Of a DNA stretch of 20,288 nucleotides, positions 10,375-20,213 are shown piece after piece. The notes below the pieces were generated by a model that was given only the letters and a program-made list of their open reading frames with translations, ran no database searches and was not told where the DNA came from. The position numbers were made by a program, and so were the translations under genes. Numbering within the stretch: position 1 is the first letter of the stretch; each line of letters opens with the position of its first letter. The DNA lies in contig JAMYWO010000043.1 of assembly GCA_024220525.1 (NCBI GenBank), positions 104,818-125,105 of the forward strand. The letters are read 5' to 3'. The stretch comes from Cochliopodium minus (Eukaryota > Discosea > Himatismenida > Cochliopodiidae).

Positions 10375-12027
10375 ATGGAAGAAGAACAAGATTTATATGA
10401 TTCATTTATTGAGGCATTTGTCAATAAAAATAAGTCTGAAACAAAAAAATGGATAGAATATGCAAAGGAGAAGGGATTTGAAGATTTCGACATCAATCAA
10501 GAAGATGAAGAGGAAGGCAAAACTGCCCTCCAATCCTTTCTGGATGATGAAGAGCCAGATACAGAGATAATAAAGTACCTTGTAGAAAATAAAGCAGATG
10601 TGAACCTTCATAATGATTGGGAGAATATAACGGAGCTTGCATTTAAAAATGGAAGCAAGCAATTGATCAATTTGTTCTTGGAATGGACCAAATCAGATAG
10701 ATCTTCTCATCTTAACGAGATGTTGAGGGGATATGCCCAAAATAGAGGGATCGAGATCGAATTTCTGAAATCTTTGTTGGAGATGGGTGGGGATCCACAT
10801 GCAAGCGAAGATCATCCGAGCGCAATCGAATATGCCTGCAGAAATGAAAATCTCACCGTTGAAATTTTAATAGAAATCCTAAAAAAAGGAGTTGAAATTG
10901 ATCATGAAGGTGTATTGGTTGGTAAATCAAAAATAAAGAGATTGTCTTTTAATTTATTTTTTTTTTCTCCTGTAATCCTTGTTATTTTTTTTTTCTCACA
11001 AGGACTTTCTTCTAATTCAAATAACAAATCTCTTGTAAATTTGTTTGAGTGGTACATTTCGAAATACTCCATCAATATTGACAATAAAGTGAATAAGAAA
11101 AGCATCATAGAAATTGGTAAAATAAAAAATTTAAAAATCAAAAAATATGAAAATAACAAAGAGAAAATAATTTAAAATAAGAAATTAAAAAAAATTTCAA
11201 TTTTATCTATTTAAAACATTTTTTTTATTTTAAAAAAAATATATTTTTAGCTACCCAAAACAAAAACTCTGCGTTAGTGATTTATCTTTTAGAGAAAAAG
11301 AATGAACAAATAACCAAAATATTTGCTTCGAATTGTATCCACTTTATAACTCAAAACGAGGACATCGATTCCCTCAAAAAATATCTCTCTTTGGAAAATG
11401 TCGACATCAACAAGAAAGACAGGTTTTCCAAGTCTATTCTCGATTATGCTGTTGAAGACGATAAATTCGATATTGTCAAGTATGCTCTTGAAAACAAAGC
11501 TGATCCAAATTTGACCGATAGAGATGGTAATTTAACTTTATTTTTCTTCAATTTTTTTAATATTATAAATTTATTATATCTTTTTTTTTCAAAATTTATT
11601 TTTTAATATAAATTTTTTTTTCTTTTATATAATTTATTTCCGATTATTTTATTTCTTATCATTTTTTATCAAGAATTTATTTTTTATTTTACTTATAATT
11701 TAACATATTATATTATAATTTAACATTCCAAAGGAAACACGCCACTCCTTTCTATAACACAAAACGAAAAGGCAAACTTGGAAATTGTTAAACTATTGCT
11801 CGAATACAAAGCTTCTCCCAACGTAAAAGACGAAGACGAAGGAAACACTCCTCTCCACTTTGCCACGATTAACAATTACTCCCAACTAATTTCTCTACTC
11901 TTGGAACATGGTGCTGACTCCAAAATTCAGAATAATTCTGTAATGTTTTCCTGAATAAAATTTATCTATAAAATTTTTTTAATCTTTTTTTTCAATTTAG
12001 GGACAAACTGCTCCAAATCTCAAATAA
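10375..12027 (+). CDS. Ankyrin-repeat protein
   Basis: The exons are 10375-10921, 11003-11116, 11251-11526, 11734-11939 and 12001-12027, joined in phases 1, 1, 1 and 0. They give 389 residues. Ankyrin-type repeats are degenerate in the N-terminal half ('EGKTALQSF', 'IIKYLVENKADVNLHN', 'LLEMGGDPHASEDHPSAIEYA'). They are clearer near the end ('ILDYAVEDDKFDIVKYALEN', 'NTPLLSITQNEKANLEIVKL', 'GNTPLHFATINNYSQLISLL'). There is no catalytic domain, signal peptide or zinc site, so only a protein-binding scaffold role can be inferred. The first intron is 81 bases, in frame and stop-free; if kept it would insert a hydrophobic stretch. The last exon encodes just eight residues (GQTAPNLK), so the last repeat is cut short. 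An A14 tract sits immediately before the ATG. The gene follows PLAA by 165 bases on the same strand. Confidence 0.85.
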
Positions 12028-12362
12028 ACCATATATTTCTTTTTTTTTTTAAATTATTTATTAAATTATGTAAAAAAAATCTCCAATTAAAGTTTATTTG
12101 AAAATTATTATTTATTGTTTATCACTTATCAGAGTAGACAAAAAGAAGCAAATAGTTTAAAAAAGAAATTAAGTTCTTTAACTCTCTCAAAAATTTTAAC
12201 CTTTAAATGCATGAAGGATTTTTTTTCATGTTATATATACAGTCGTTTTTATTTGATCATCAAAGAAACAATTTTATTTTTTGAAAGTTTGTGAAATGAA
12301 AGTTATGAAATGAAATTTTTTTTTTTATAATTTTTTTTTTTAATCGACAAAATTATTGAAAT
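12028..12362. other. Convergent spacer, ankyrin gene / actin
   Basis: This A/T-rich spacer lies between the 3' ends of a plus-strand and a minus-strand gene. It contains long T and A runs and nothing that reads as a gene. Confidence 0.6.
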
Positions 12363-12494
<132 letters not shown>

Positions 12495-12495
12495 N
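12495..12495. other. Ambiguous base marking a probable contig junction
   Basis: This is the only N in the window. It truncates actin on the minus strand to its left and an unrelated plus-strand gene to its right. Both coding frames end at this base, as expected for a scaffold join with a one-base gap symbol. Confidence 0.85.
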
Positions 12496-12770
12496 AATTG
12501 ACTTTTTCGATGAGACAAAATTCTGGACAAACTTTCTTGAAACTAACAAGTGAGGTAAAAAAAAAAAAATTTCAAACAAAAAATTTTGAACAATTTTTGA
12601 ATGATTCTTTGAAATATCTTCAAACATTTCTTTTTTTATTATTGAGCTATTATTATTTAAATTTGTTTTAATTTTCAAAAAATAATTTTTTTTTTTAGGT
12701 TAACATTGTACCGGATGTTTTCCCATTTGCTCCTTATGTTCCTAATCCACCTCCAATCCCTCCCCTTTAA
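12496..12770 (+). CDS. C-terminal end of an unidentified protein (5' truncated)
   Basis: Two exons, 12496-12554 and 12699-12770, join in phase 0 across a 144-base GTAAAA..TTTTAG intron. They read LTFSMRQNSGQTFLKLTSE, then VNIVPDVFPFAPYVPNPP and a short Pro/Leu end before TAA. The codon choice and the conserved-looking, Pro-rich end support a real gene. The fragment is too short for me to place it in a family. The 5' part is lost at the N. The reading frame was chosen because it is the only one that stays open through both exons. Confidence 0.55.
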
Positions 12771-13474
12771 AATTCAATAATTAAATAATAATTTCAATAA
12801 ATTAATCAAACTTCTTTTCAAATTTCCCTTTAAAAATAAAATAAATTCCCTTTTTAAAAAATAAATATTTTCCTATGGTCAATATTTTATGTTTAATTTA
12901 AAAATAAAAAAACTGGGGTAAATGATTAATTAAACTTTTTCATTTTTTGTTCCAAATGTGGAAATAAAATATTTAATTGAATATTCAATTACTCAAAAGG
13001 GATATTAAATAAGCCAGGTTAAATTTTGGTGAAATTCTATTTATTCCAATAATTTTTGAATGAGAAGACTAAGCTTTTTGAGTCAAACAGAGTTGTTTAA
13101 TCAACCAAATAATTAATTTTTAAAGTTTTTCTTTGAATTTTACTATTCTTTTTGAAGAGATCTTTGAAATATAAATCATAAATTAAAGATTACTCAAAAT
13201 TGAAAATGAATTTTGACCAAATTGGGAAATGAATAATTATGAAATGAATTTTGATGAAATGATCACATAATTAATATATTTTTTTTTTTCACACCTTAAA
13301 ATATACGTTAAAATGAAGAGATTAATGAAAAATTAAATTCGAAACATATGGAAAGAATAATCGAATCAAAAAGGGGCATTAAATAAAATAAAAAAAAATT
13401 GAAATCAGATATTAATTTTAGTTTATATCTGTATATAATAAAAAAAAAGGGATATAATAAAAAAAATTTCAGGG
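12771..13474. other. Intergenic spacer upstream of the MT-A70/ZZ gene
   Basis: About 700 bases of A/T-rich sequence lie between two plus-strand genes. Roughly 13000-13110 is a little less A/T-rich than its surroundings. I find no open frame with coding character, no tRNA box B and no clear repeat. It presumably holds the 3' end of the truncated upstream gene and the promoter of the methyltransferase gene. Confidence 0.5.
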
Positions 13475-16400
13475 ATGATAAATAAAGGATCAAGGAAAAA
13501 AAAGGATGATGATGGTGATTTCCATCCAGATGAAATGAATGAAAAAATGGAGGATGATTTCATGATTCCAATCACGAATGATACAGAGGATGTGAAGGAA
13601 TTGATAGAAACAACTCAAAAATTCAACACCACAAGAAGAAAAAAAAATGTGATCAACAATGGATTCGTACCATATAATTCATTGGATGTAATTAGTAAAA
13701 TCCCTTTCATTTAATTTTTTTATTCACATTTATGTTCGAAAATATAAAAAATGGAAATAAATGATCAAATTACATGATTATAAAACATAAACAAAAGAGA
13801 TAAAACAATATCTTGAAAATATATTTCTTTCTTATCTCTAAATTAAACAAAAATATCTTAAATCAAATCATAAAAAAAAATATTTACCATTATAATAAAC
13901 CATAAAAAGGTGCAACAGAGTATCCCACACCATCCTATTTAGATGATAAATTAGATTTGTACGAACAACCAAAAAATCAACAAAAGAAAAGAATTCCAAA
14001 AAAAACAACAAAAGTAGTGCCAGAAGAAGAAGAAATGGATGTGAATACCTTGATCAGAAATACCAAAGAACAACAAGATGAGAGATGGGAGGAGAATATA
14101 GTGAAAGCAATGAATCAACCCAAAGAAATCGATTCGAATCTCAATCTGTTGAACATTGTTGATAAGAATAGAGTGAAGGAAGGATATGATATCACAATGG
14201 ATGAAGGAGAATGGCCAAATTACAGCGATAAATTTGAAAAGGGACATTTCATCAATTGCGATCTCAGATATTTCAATTTGAGACAATTCAAAGGAGAATT
14301 CGATGTGGTGAGTATTGATCCTCCTTGGAAACTCAAAAGCGGACAATCTCAAAACGAAAGAACAATGTTTGCCAACTGCACTTTTTCTTTGCCTTATCAT
14401 ACCCTCACCAATGCGGAGATCATGGATATCGATGTGGGATCTCTCAGCAAGAAGGGCTTCATCTTCTTGTGGACCATCAAGTCTCAGATGGAGTTTGCCT
14501 TTGCTTGCATGAATGCTTGGGGTTACACTTATGTTGATATGATCACCTGGGTTAAGACTACTCACAAAGGAAATATTGGTAATTACTTTTTTTTTTCTCT
14601 ATCACAAAAATAAAGAAATAAAACAAATAATAAATAAAAAAAAATGAAAAAAGAAAAATAAAAACAGAAATTCTAATTTAAATAATTGATATATTTTAAC
14701 TTGATTTGTGATATTTGGAAATAAAATTAAAAAAATTATTTTTTTAAAACTTACACTCGTTTTGTGAAAAAGGTATTGGACAAGGATTTTATTTCCTTCA
14801 CACAACAGAAATATGTTTGATTGGGGTGAAAAATGACAAAAATGGGGAATTGGTAGAATTCATTTCAAAGCCAAGCAATGATGTGATCTTTGCGGGAAAC
14901 CAGTCCAACTCTGAAAAACCAAAACAAATGTACCACATTATAGACAGAATGATGCCAGGAGCGAAAAAAATAGAATTGTTTGCAAGAAATAATTGTATTA
15001 GACCTGGTTGGTTTTCTTTGGGTAATGAATTGGGTACTTATTATGCATGGGGAAGTGAAAAATGGGGAAAAGACAATGTTGCTTGTGATTATTGCCAAAA
15101 TACAATCCAAACAAACTCTATCAGGTACAAGTCGAGAAACCAGAAGGATTCCGATGTTTGTGAAAACTGTTTAAACAAAAATAAGTTAAACAGAGAAGAT
15201 TTTATATTTATACCCAACGAAATGGAAGAAATGGTGTTTCACGATTATTATTCCTGCACTCTTTGTGGTGTGAAACCAATTTGGGGAGTGAAATACACTT
15301 GTTCTCAATGCAGAGATGTCTCATTGTGTGAGAATTGCTATGATGACAGAAAAGTGCATCCTCTCAAATCCAACTTTCCTACTTCACATCAAGAAAATCA
15401 CAATTTTGAAGCGAATGAAAGACCAGAGCTCGCAGGAGGACTTAACTGTCACAGGTTTCGTTGTGTTTCTTGTTTAACATTTCCTATCATTGGGAACAGG
15501 TTCAGATGTAAAGAATGTCCAAACACAAACTTTTGTCAAAAGTGCCACTTTCTTGGGAAAACACCCAAAACACATTTGACTTCACATCAGATGGAACTTT
15601 TGTCCGCACCTGATGAAGGCCTTCATTACAGTGTGAAATGTGACATCTGCTATGAATATCCTATTCAAGGTACAAGATACAAATGCGAATCTTGCTACAG
15701 TTTTGATTTGTGCAAAAGCTGCTACTTGAAAGGAACCATTCCCTTCAGATTTAACCATCACAAAGGTTACCACAAATTCTCTGTGCTTAATGGATATTAC
15801 AGCGATCCAACCGAGATCAAAAAAAGAGAGTTGGAGCCTAGCAGCAACACGAACAGCAGCGTAGCCAACATTAACACAACTATCACCGTTCCCCAGGAGA
15901 AAATTAAGAAGCCAAAAGCACCTCCTAAAAAACCTAGAACTTCCAAATCAAAGAAAACTTCCGAAGTTGTGTTTGATTTGCCTAAGGAGAACGCCAGTTT
16001 GTTGGATCAACTTGCAAATACCATGGTACCACTTCCGCCAACTACACCAACTGTCGACATCTCCAAAATCAAATCCAGTGGAAAAGTTAAAACAACTTTG
16101 AAAAAACAGACCAAAACTTCTCCAAAACCCCAAAACGATAATGTTACTATCATTCACAAAACCCCACAAAAAGAAAACTCCATCTTCATCAACAAAACTA
16201 CACAAAATGACAACGTCACCACCAACAAAACTCCACATAAAGATAATATCACTATCATTCATCCAACTCCACAAAAAGAAAACAACAGACTTTTTTCACA
16301 AACGCCCGAACAAATCATCTTCTCCATTCAAAATGATCATAACAACACAAACAAATACAAGAAATTGACAGAGTTTAGCGAGGGAATTTCTCCTGGAAGT

Positions 16401-18386
16401 ATCTTTTCTAACAACCCCTCTCTGGATGATCTCTTCCAAAGTTTGGAAGGGACAGTGAACAAAACATCCAACTCTACTTCTGAAGAAGAAATACTCGAAA
16501 TAAACATTTTAGGAGGGGGAGACAACAATGAAATTATCAATCCTCTTGATATTTTAAGAAAAATCAATGGAGAACCACAGAAACAAACACAAATACAGCA
16601 ACAGAATAACTCTTCTTCTAATTCCTCTAAGAAAGTTTTGCGTCCAGTTACTTCGGTTCAAAAAGCTCCTCAGAAACAAATTCAAAACTTCCCAAATTTT
16701 ACTTTCGAACAAAATAAAATGCCTTCCCAACTTTCTGAAATGATGAAGAAGCCGCTCATTCCTACCGTGATAACCCCTTCCCTTGACAAAGTCAGCGAAT
16801 CATCCAAATACATTCTTGATTTAAATGTTTCTCCCTCTCCCAATCAAGTTACAACTCAAAATGTGAACGTTCCTTCTCTCACCCCTTTCATTAATCACAA
16901 AACATTGGGTGAATTGAACAAACTAAGCAACTTTAACTACAAAATCAACCAAAATAACAGTGTACAAAATCAACCCAACAATAACAACACCAATAACAAC
17001 AGCAATAACAATGATAACACAAAAAACGTCAACAATAACAACATCAACAACATCAACAACAACAAAGATTCCGAAAAAGATTTTTACCCTAAAAAATTTT
17101 CCTCTTCTCATTTTATTCCTACTGTTCCCTCTATGAATGCAACCTCTACCTCAAACAACAATACTCCTCTCAACCTTTCAAATACCCAATCTCTTTCGCA
17201 GGAAAAGAACTCTTCTCCTTCTCCCAGAATAGTAAATCCCAAAAGTTCTCTCAATTATTCCTTACCAAATTGTACTGTTCAATTAGAAAGCAGCTCTTCA
17301 TCAATCACTTCCTCCTCCAATAAGAATTCTCAAACGATTCCTTCTGTACATTATTTAAACAAAACCAAAATAAATGGAAACAATAACAATAATAAGATTA
17401 ACAACAACATTAACAAAAATCACATCAACAATAATAATTTAAAAAGCAACATTATTAACAATAATACTCTGAATAATAATAATGTTACCAGTCTTAATAA
17501 CAACAACAGAGTGAAACCAATCACAAATAGTGTGAATAACATAAATAATGTTACCAACATCACCAACATAACCAACATCAGTGGCTCTGGGCCCACCCAC
17601 GAAACCGTCAACAACTACTTCAACAACTCCAATCCCAAATCCACCCAAGTCTCCTCCTCCCTTCTTCAACAGCAAAATCAACAAAATCAACCAAAAGAGG
17701 ATCAATTGTTTTATCATAACACCAAGAATGGATCTAATCCTCAGAAACTTCTTTCTAATCCTCCTCCCAATTCTTCTCCTATCCCGATCAAGTCTGAATC
17801 TGGTAATGGAAGTGATTTCCTCAAGTTTATCTCCTCCAAATACAAAAAGAAAAAGAATGAGGATATCCCCTATATCAATCTCGTAGATGATCAAAGCCCC
17901 AACAACAATCATCTCAAAACCAAATTATCCCCCAATGATGTCATGTTCTTCCAGAAAGAAATCATCCCTACTTTGAACTCCTATTATCATCCCAACATCC
18001 ATCAATCAAGCAATCAGCAAGTAGATATGAATTCCCCTTCTAATAATTATTTTAATAACAATAATAACAACCATAATAACTTCAATACCCCTATCAATAA
18101 CAATATCAAAAATATCAACAATACGAATATCAACAATACAAATATCAACCATACGAATATCAATACAAATAAAATTTACCCAATTTCCGATTTCCAACAA
18201 GAGAACATCATCAATCAAGTTCCCATCTTCCAACAAATGAATTCCACTCACAACAAATCTCTTCCTCATTCTCATCTGGGTCACACCCCTACGCCCCATG
18301 ATTTTTTGAAAAAAACTAATCCGTTATCTGTACAAAGAAAACCTCCAAACAATAATGTTTCTCCCAATGATTCTAATCATCTGTAA
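13475..18386 (+). CDS. MT-A70 N6-adenine methyltransferase with four ZZ-type zinc fingers and Asn-rich tail
   Basis: The exons are 13475-13694, 13910-14578 and 14773-18386, both junctions in phase 1, giving 1500 residues. Residues 1-170 are charged and disordered-looking. The MT-A70 domain spans about 178-395: 'FDVVSIDPPWKLKSGQ' with DPPW at 210-213, 'GFIFLWTIKSQMEFAFACMN', 'WGYTYVDMITWVKT', 'GFYFLHTTEICLIGVKN', and 'IELFARNNCIRPGWFSLGNEL'. An intact DPPW suggests an active S-adenosylmethionine-dependent adenine-N6 methyltransferase. The C-terminal motif and 'H..E.CLIGVKN' resemble the METTL3/METTL14/MTA1 group; my preference for the MTA1 (DNA 6mA) branch is inference. Next come four tandem ZZ-like fingers, at C401-C429, C458-H506, C527-C554 with following His, and C586-C613 with following His. 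From about 640 the protein is basic then Asn/Ser/Thr/Pro-rich to the end. Alone in family experience, the ZZ array and tail make this protein two to three times longer than usual MT-A70 enzymes. Confidence 0.9.
15084..15790 (+). other. Tandem ZZ-type zinc-finger array (domain region)
   Basis: Fingers 2, 3 and 4 each show three CxxC pairs in the ZZ order: 458/461, 473/476, 482/485; 527/530, 542/545, 551/554; 586/589, 601/604, 610/613. Each is followed by an HxxxH-like pair (HQENH, HLTSH, HKGYH). Finger 1 has only the outer pairs, 401/404 and 426/429. Its middle CxxC is replaced around RYKSRNQ. ZZ fingers usually bind protein termini, including the histone H3 N-terminus, or SUMO. This suggests recruitment of the methyltransferase rather than direct DNA or RNA contact. 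Confidence 0.85.
16138..16284 (+). repeat. Imperfect 'TPQKEN' peptide repeat in the MT-A70/ZZ tail
   Basis: Around residues 752-800 the protein repeats a unit of about 12-16 residues: DNVTIIHKTPQKEN, then FINKTTQNDN, VTTNKTPHKD, and NITIIHPTPQKEN. Each unit joins a (I/T)(I/T) strand-like bit to a Thr-Pro motif and an acidic/Asn end. The Thr-Pro pairs are possible proline-directed phosphorylation sites. Confidence 0.7.
18111..18167 (+). repeat. 15-base minisatellite encoding NINNT repeats
   Basis: Units starting at 18111, 18126 and 18141 are near-identical (aatatcaacaatacg type). A 12-base short copy follows at 18156. They encode NINNT, NINNT, NINHT, NINT in the Asn-rich tail. The unit length is a multiple of three, so copy-number change would keep the frame. 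Confidence 0.85.
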
Positions 18387-18898
18387 TTGTTATCTCCCCT
18401 CTGTATTATATACTTCCAAATTAAAATTATAAAATTTTTTGAGAAATATTTAATAAATAGAATAAAGCAAAAAAAAAAAACAATAAATTATTTGTTGATT
18501 CACTTCTCCCTTTTATTTTTTTCTATTATTTCTACTTTTACCAAAAAAAATCAATCTGAATTTTTTTTAATTTAAATTTTTTATATTAATATAAAAATAA
18601 AAATTTAATTAAAAAAAAAACTATCAAATAAACAAAATTGAATTTTTCTCTAATTTGTAAAATTCTAATCAACTATGATTATTTTTCACAAAAGTATTAA
18701 TAATATTTAAATATTAAAATTATTTTTCTCTTTTGAAATTTTGTTTAAAATAAAAAATTGAAATTCATTTCAAAATCTGATACGATTTAGATCTAAATTT
18801 GAATATTTATGTTTATGATGAGACATTTTAAAAAAAAAATTTATAATATATGCAGATGAGATGTTGGAAAAAAGAAGAAAAAAGAATAAATTAAAATT
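18387..18898. other. Convergent spacer with candidate poly(A) signals
   Basis: This A/T-rich spacer lies between the 3' ends of the MT-A70/ZZ gene (plus) and the peptidase (minus). Two AATAAA hexamers at 18452-18457 and 18461-18466, followed by an A-run, could be the methyltransferase polyadenylation signal. In such A/T-rich DNA they may equally be chance. No gene is seen. Confidence 0.5.
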
Positions 18899-20189
18899 TT
18901 AATTGATCAAATCACCTAAATTAGGTTCTCTTCCAATCATATCGACCAACATAGTGTTAGGATCTTTAGAACCACCAAAGCGAAGAATGGTATCACGATA
19001 CTTTTGGCCCATAGTGCGGTTAAGAGGATCTTTATCGAAGCAGTTCTTCCAGATGCTGGAGCTTGCCATCCTACAAAAAAGATAGCTGTAATAACCTGCA
19101 CCATATCCGTTCAAATGCATGAAACGAGCAAAAGAATTTGTATGAGGATGATATGGAATGTCAATATAATCCCTATTAAAAAGGTTTGTAAAAAAAAAAA
19201 AGAAGGAACAAAAAAAATTGATGAAGAAATATTAACAAAATCTTTAAGTAAATTCTAAAAAGAAATATAGGAAATAAATTTCCAAAAAAAAAAAAAAAAG
19301 AGAAAAATATAAAAAAGTTTTTAAAGAAAAAAATAAATAATAAATTTAAATATTTCGAAAAAAAATGAAAAAAAATAATACTTGTAACAATTTTCATAAA
19401 TTCTTAAAACATCCTTTTCAGTAGGACAAGTTTGGTGGAGTTTGACATCAAGAACAGAATGAAAAATGTCATCCTGTAAATCTAAACCCTCAAACATCTT
19501 TTCCTTCTTGATTATTTTATCGACGAGGTGTTGGGGAATCACCTCCCCCGTCTCGTGGTGCTTTGCAAACAATTTCAAGATTCTGTAGTCCTTGAAAAAG
19601 TTCTCCATCAATGTAGATGGTGTCTCAACAAAGTCCAAAGGAGATCTTGAAAAGAATAAAAAAATTAAAAAAAATAAAAAACAATCAAAAAAAATAATAA
19701 AAAATAATAAAAAAAAAAATAATTTAAAAAAAAAAGAAAAAATTAACAAAAAATAACAAAATTTTCAAAAATAAAAAAAATTTTGGAATTTACCTTGTCC
19801 CGGCAATATGTTGATATTCAGTTTTGGAAAGTAAAGCTGACAAACAGTGCCCAAATCTTTTTTCAAAAAAAAAAAAAAATCAAATAAAAATCAAATAAAA
19901 TAATTATTAAATAAACCAAATAAAATGAAGAAAAATAAAAATAAAAATAAAAATAAGTAAAATAAATAAAATGAAATAAAAAAAATAAAATAAAATTGAT
20001 AAAAAATTTTTTACTCATGGAATAAAGTCTCCGCTTGTTTGAAAGAAAGCAAAGGGACAGGGTAGTTAGAAAAGTTACATACAATGGAAGCGTAAGGAGT
20101 TTGGTAACTTTCGCTCCCCTTTATCTTCTTTGCAAATTTGAAGTTAAAGTTGGCAGAGTGGTCATACTTGTTTTTTCTTTCAAACAAAT
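18899..20189 (-). CDS. MIPEP: Mitochondrial intermediate peptidase, C-terminal catalytic half (partial)
   Basis: The exons on the minus strand are 20189-20015, 19856-19794, 19645-19382 and 19172-18899, joined in phases 2, 2 and 2 and ending in TAA. The first exon needs a phase-1 donor, which is exactly what peptidase exon 3 at 311 supplies (G + AT = Asp). The zinc-binding HEXXH motif reads HEFGH, with the second residue split by an intron. The third ligand is the Glu in 'LDFVETPS', 25 residues after the last His of HEFGH. The C-terminus has 'GYGAGYYSYLF', the GxG-YYSYL motif of MIP-type M3 proteases that closes over the substrate, then 'FGGSKDPNTML'. These match human MIPEP closely in order and spacing. 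The full reconstructed protein is 681 residues. The product is a soluble matrix metallopeptidase. It is convergent with the MT-A70/ZZ gene. Confidence 0.94.
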
Positions 20190-20213
20190 CTAAAAAATAT
20201 TATTTATAAAATC

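Noticed and set aside
12771-13474. Possible tRNA or snRNA gene in the long spacers
   Set aside because: I looked for the tRNA B-box and for a paired cloverleaf and found none. Sm-like AATTTTTG strings are expected by chance in such A/T-rich DNA.
13951-14565. 204-codon antisense frame over the methyltransferase domain
   Set aside because: It lies opposite a strongly conserved MT-A70 coding sequence and has no family resemblance of its own.
17439-17912. Long antisense frames opposite the Asn-rich tail (also 15948-16274, 18006-18299)
   Set aside because: The reverse complement of AAT/AAC runs reads as Val/Ile/Leu without stops. These are composition artefacts of the sense gene.
14817-18386. 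A separate ZZ protein starting inside exon 3
   Set aside because: The frame continues upstream without a stop and supplies the end of the MT-A70 domain. No ATG or promoter separates the parts.
19176-19397. Phe-rich open frames in T-rich introns (also 156-300, 19863-20010)
   Set aside because: These are translated T-runs between good splice sites, with no conserved residues.
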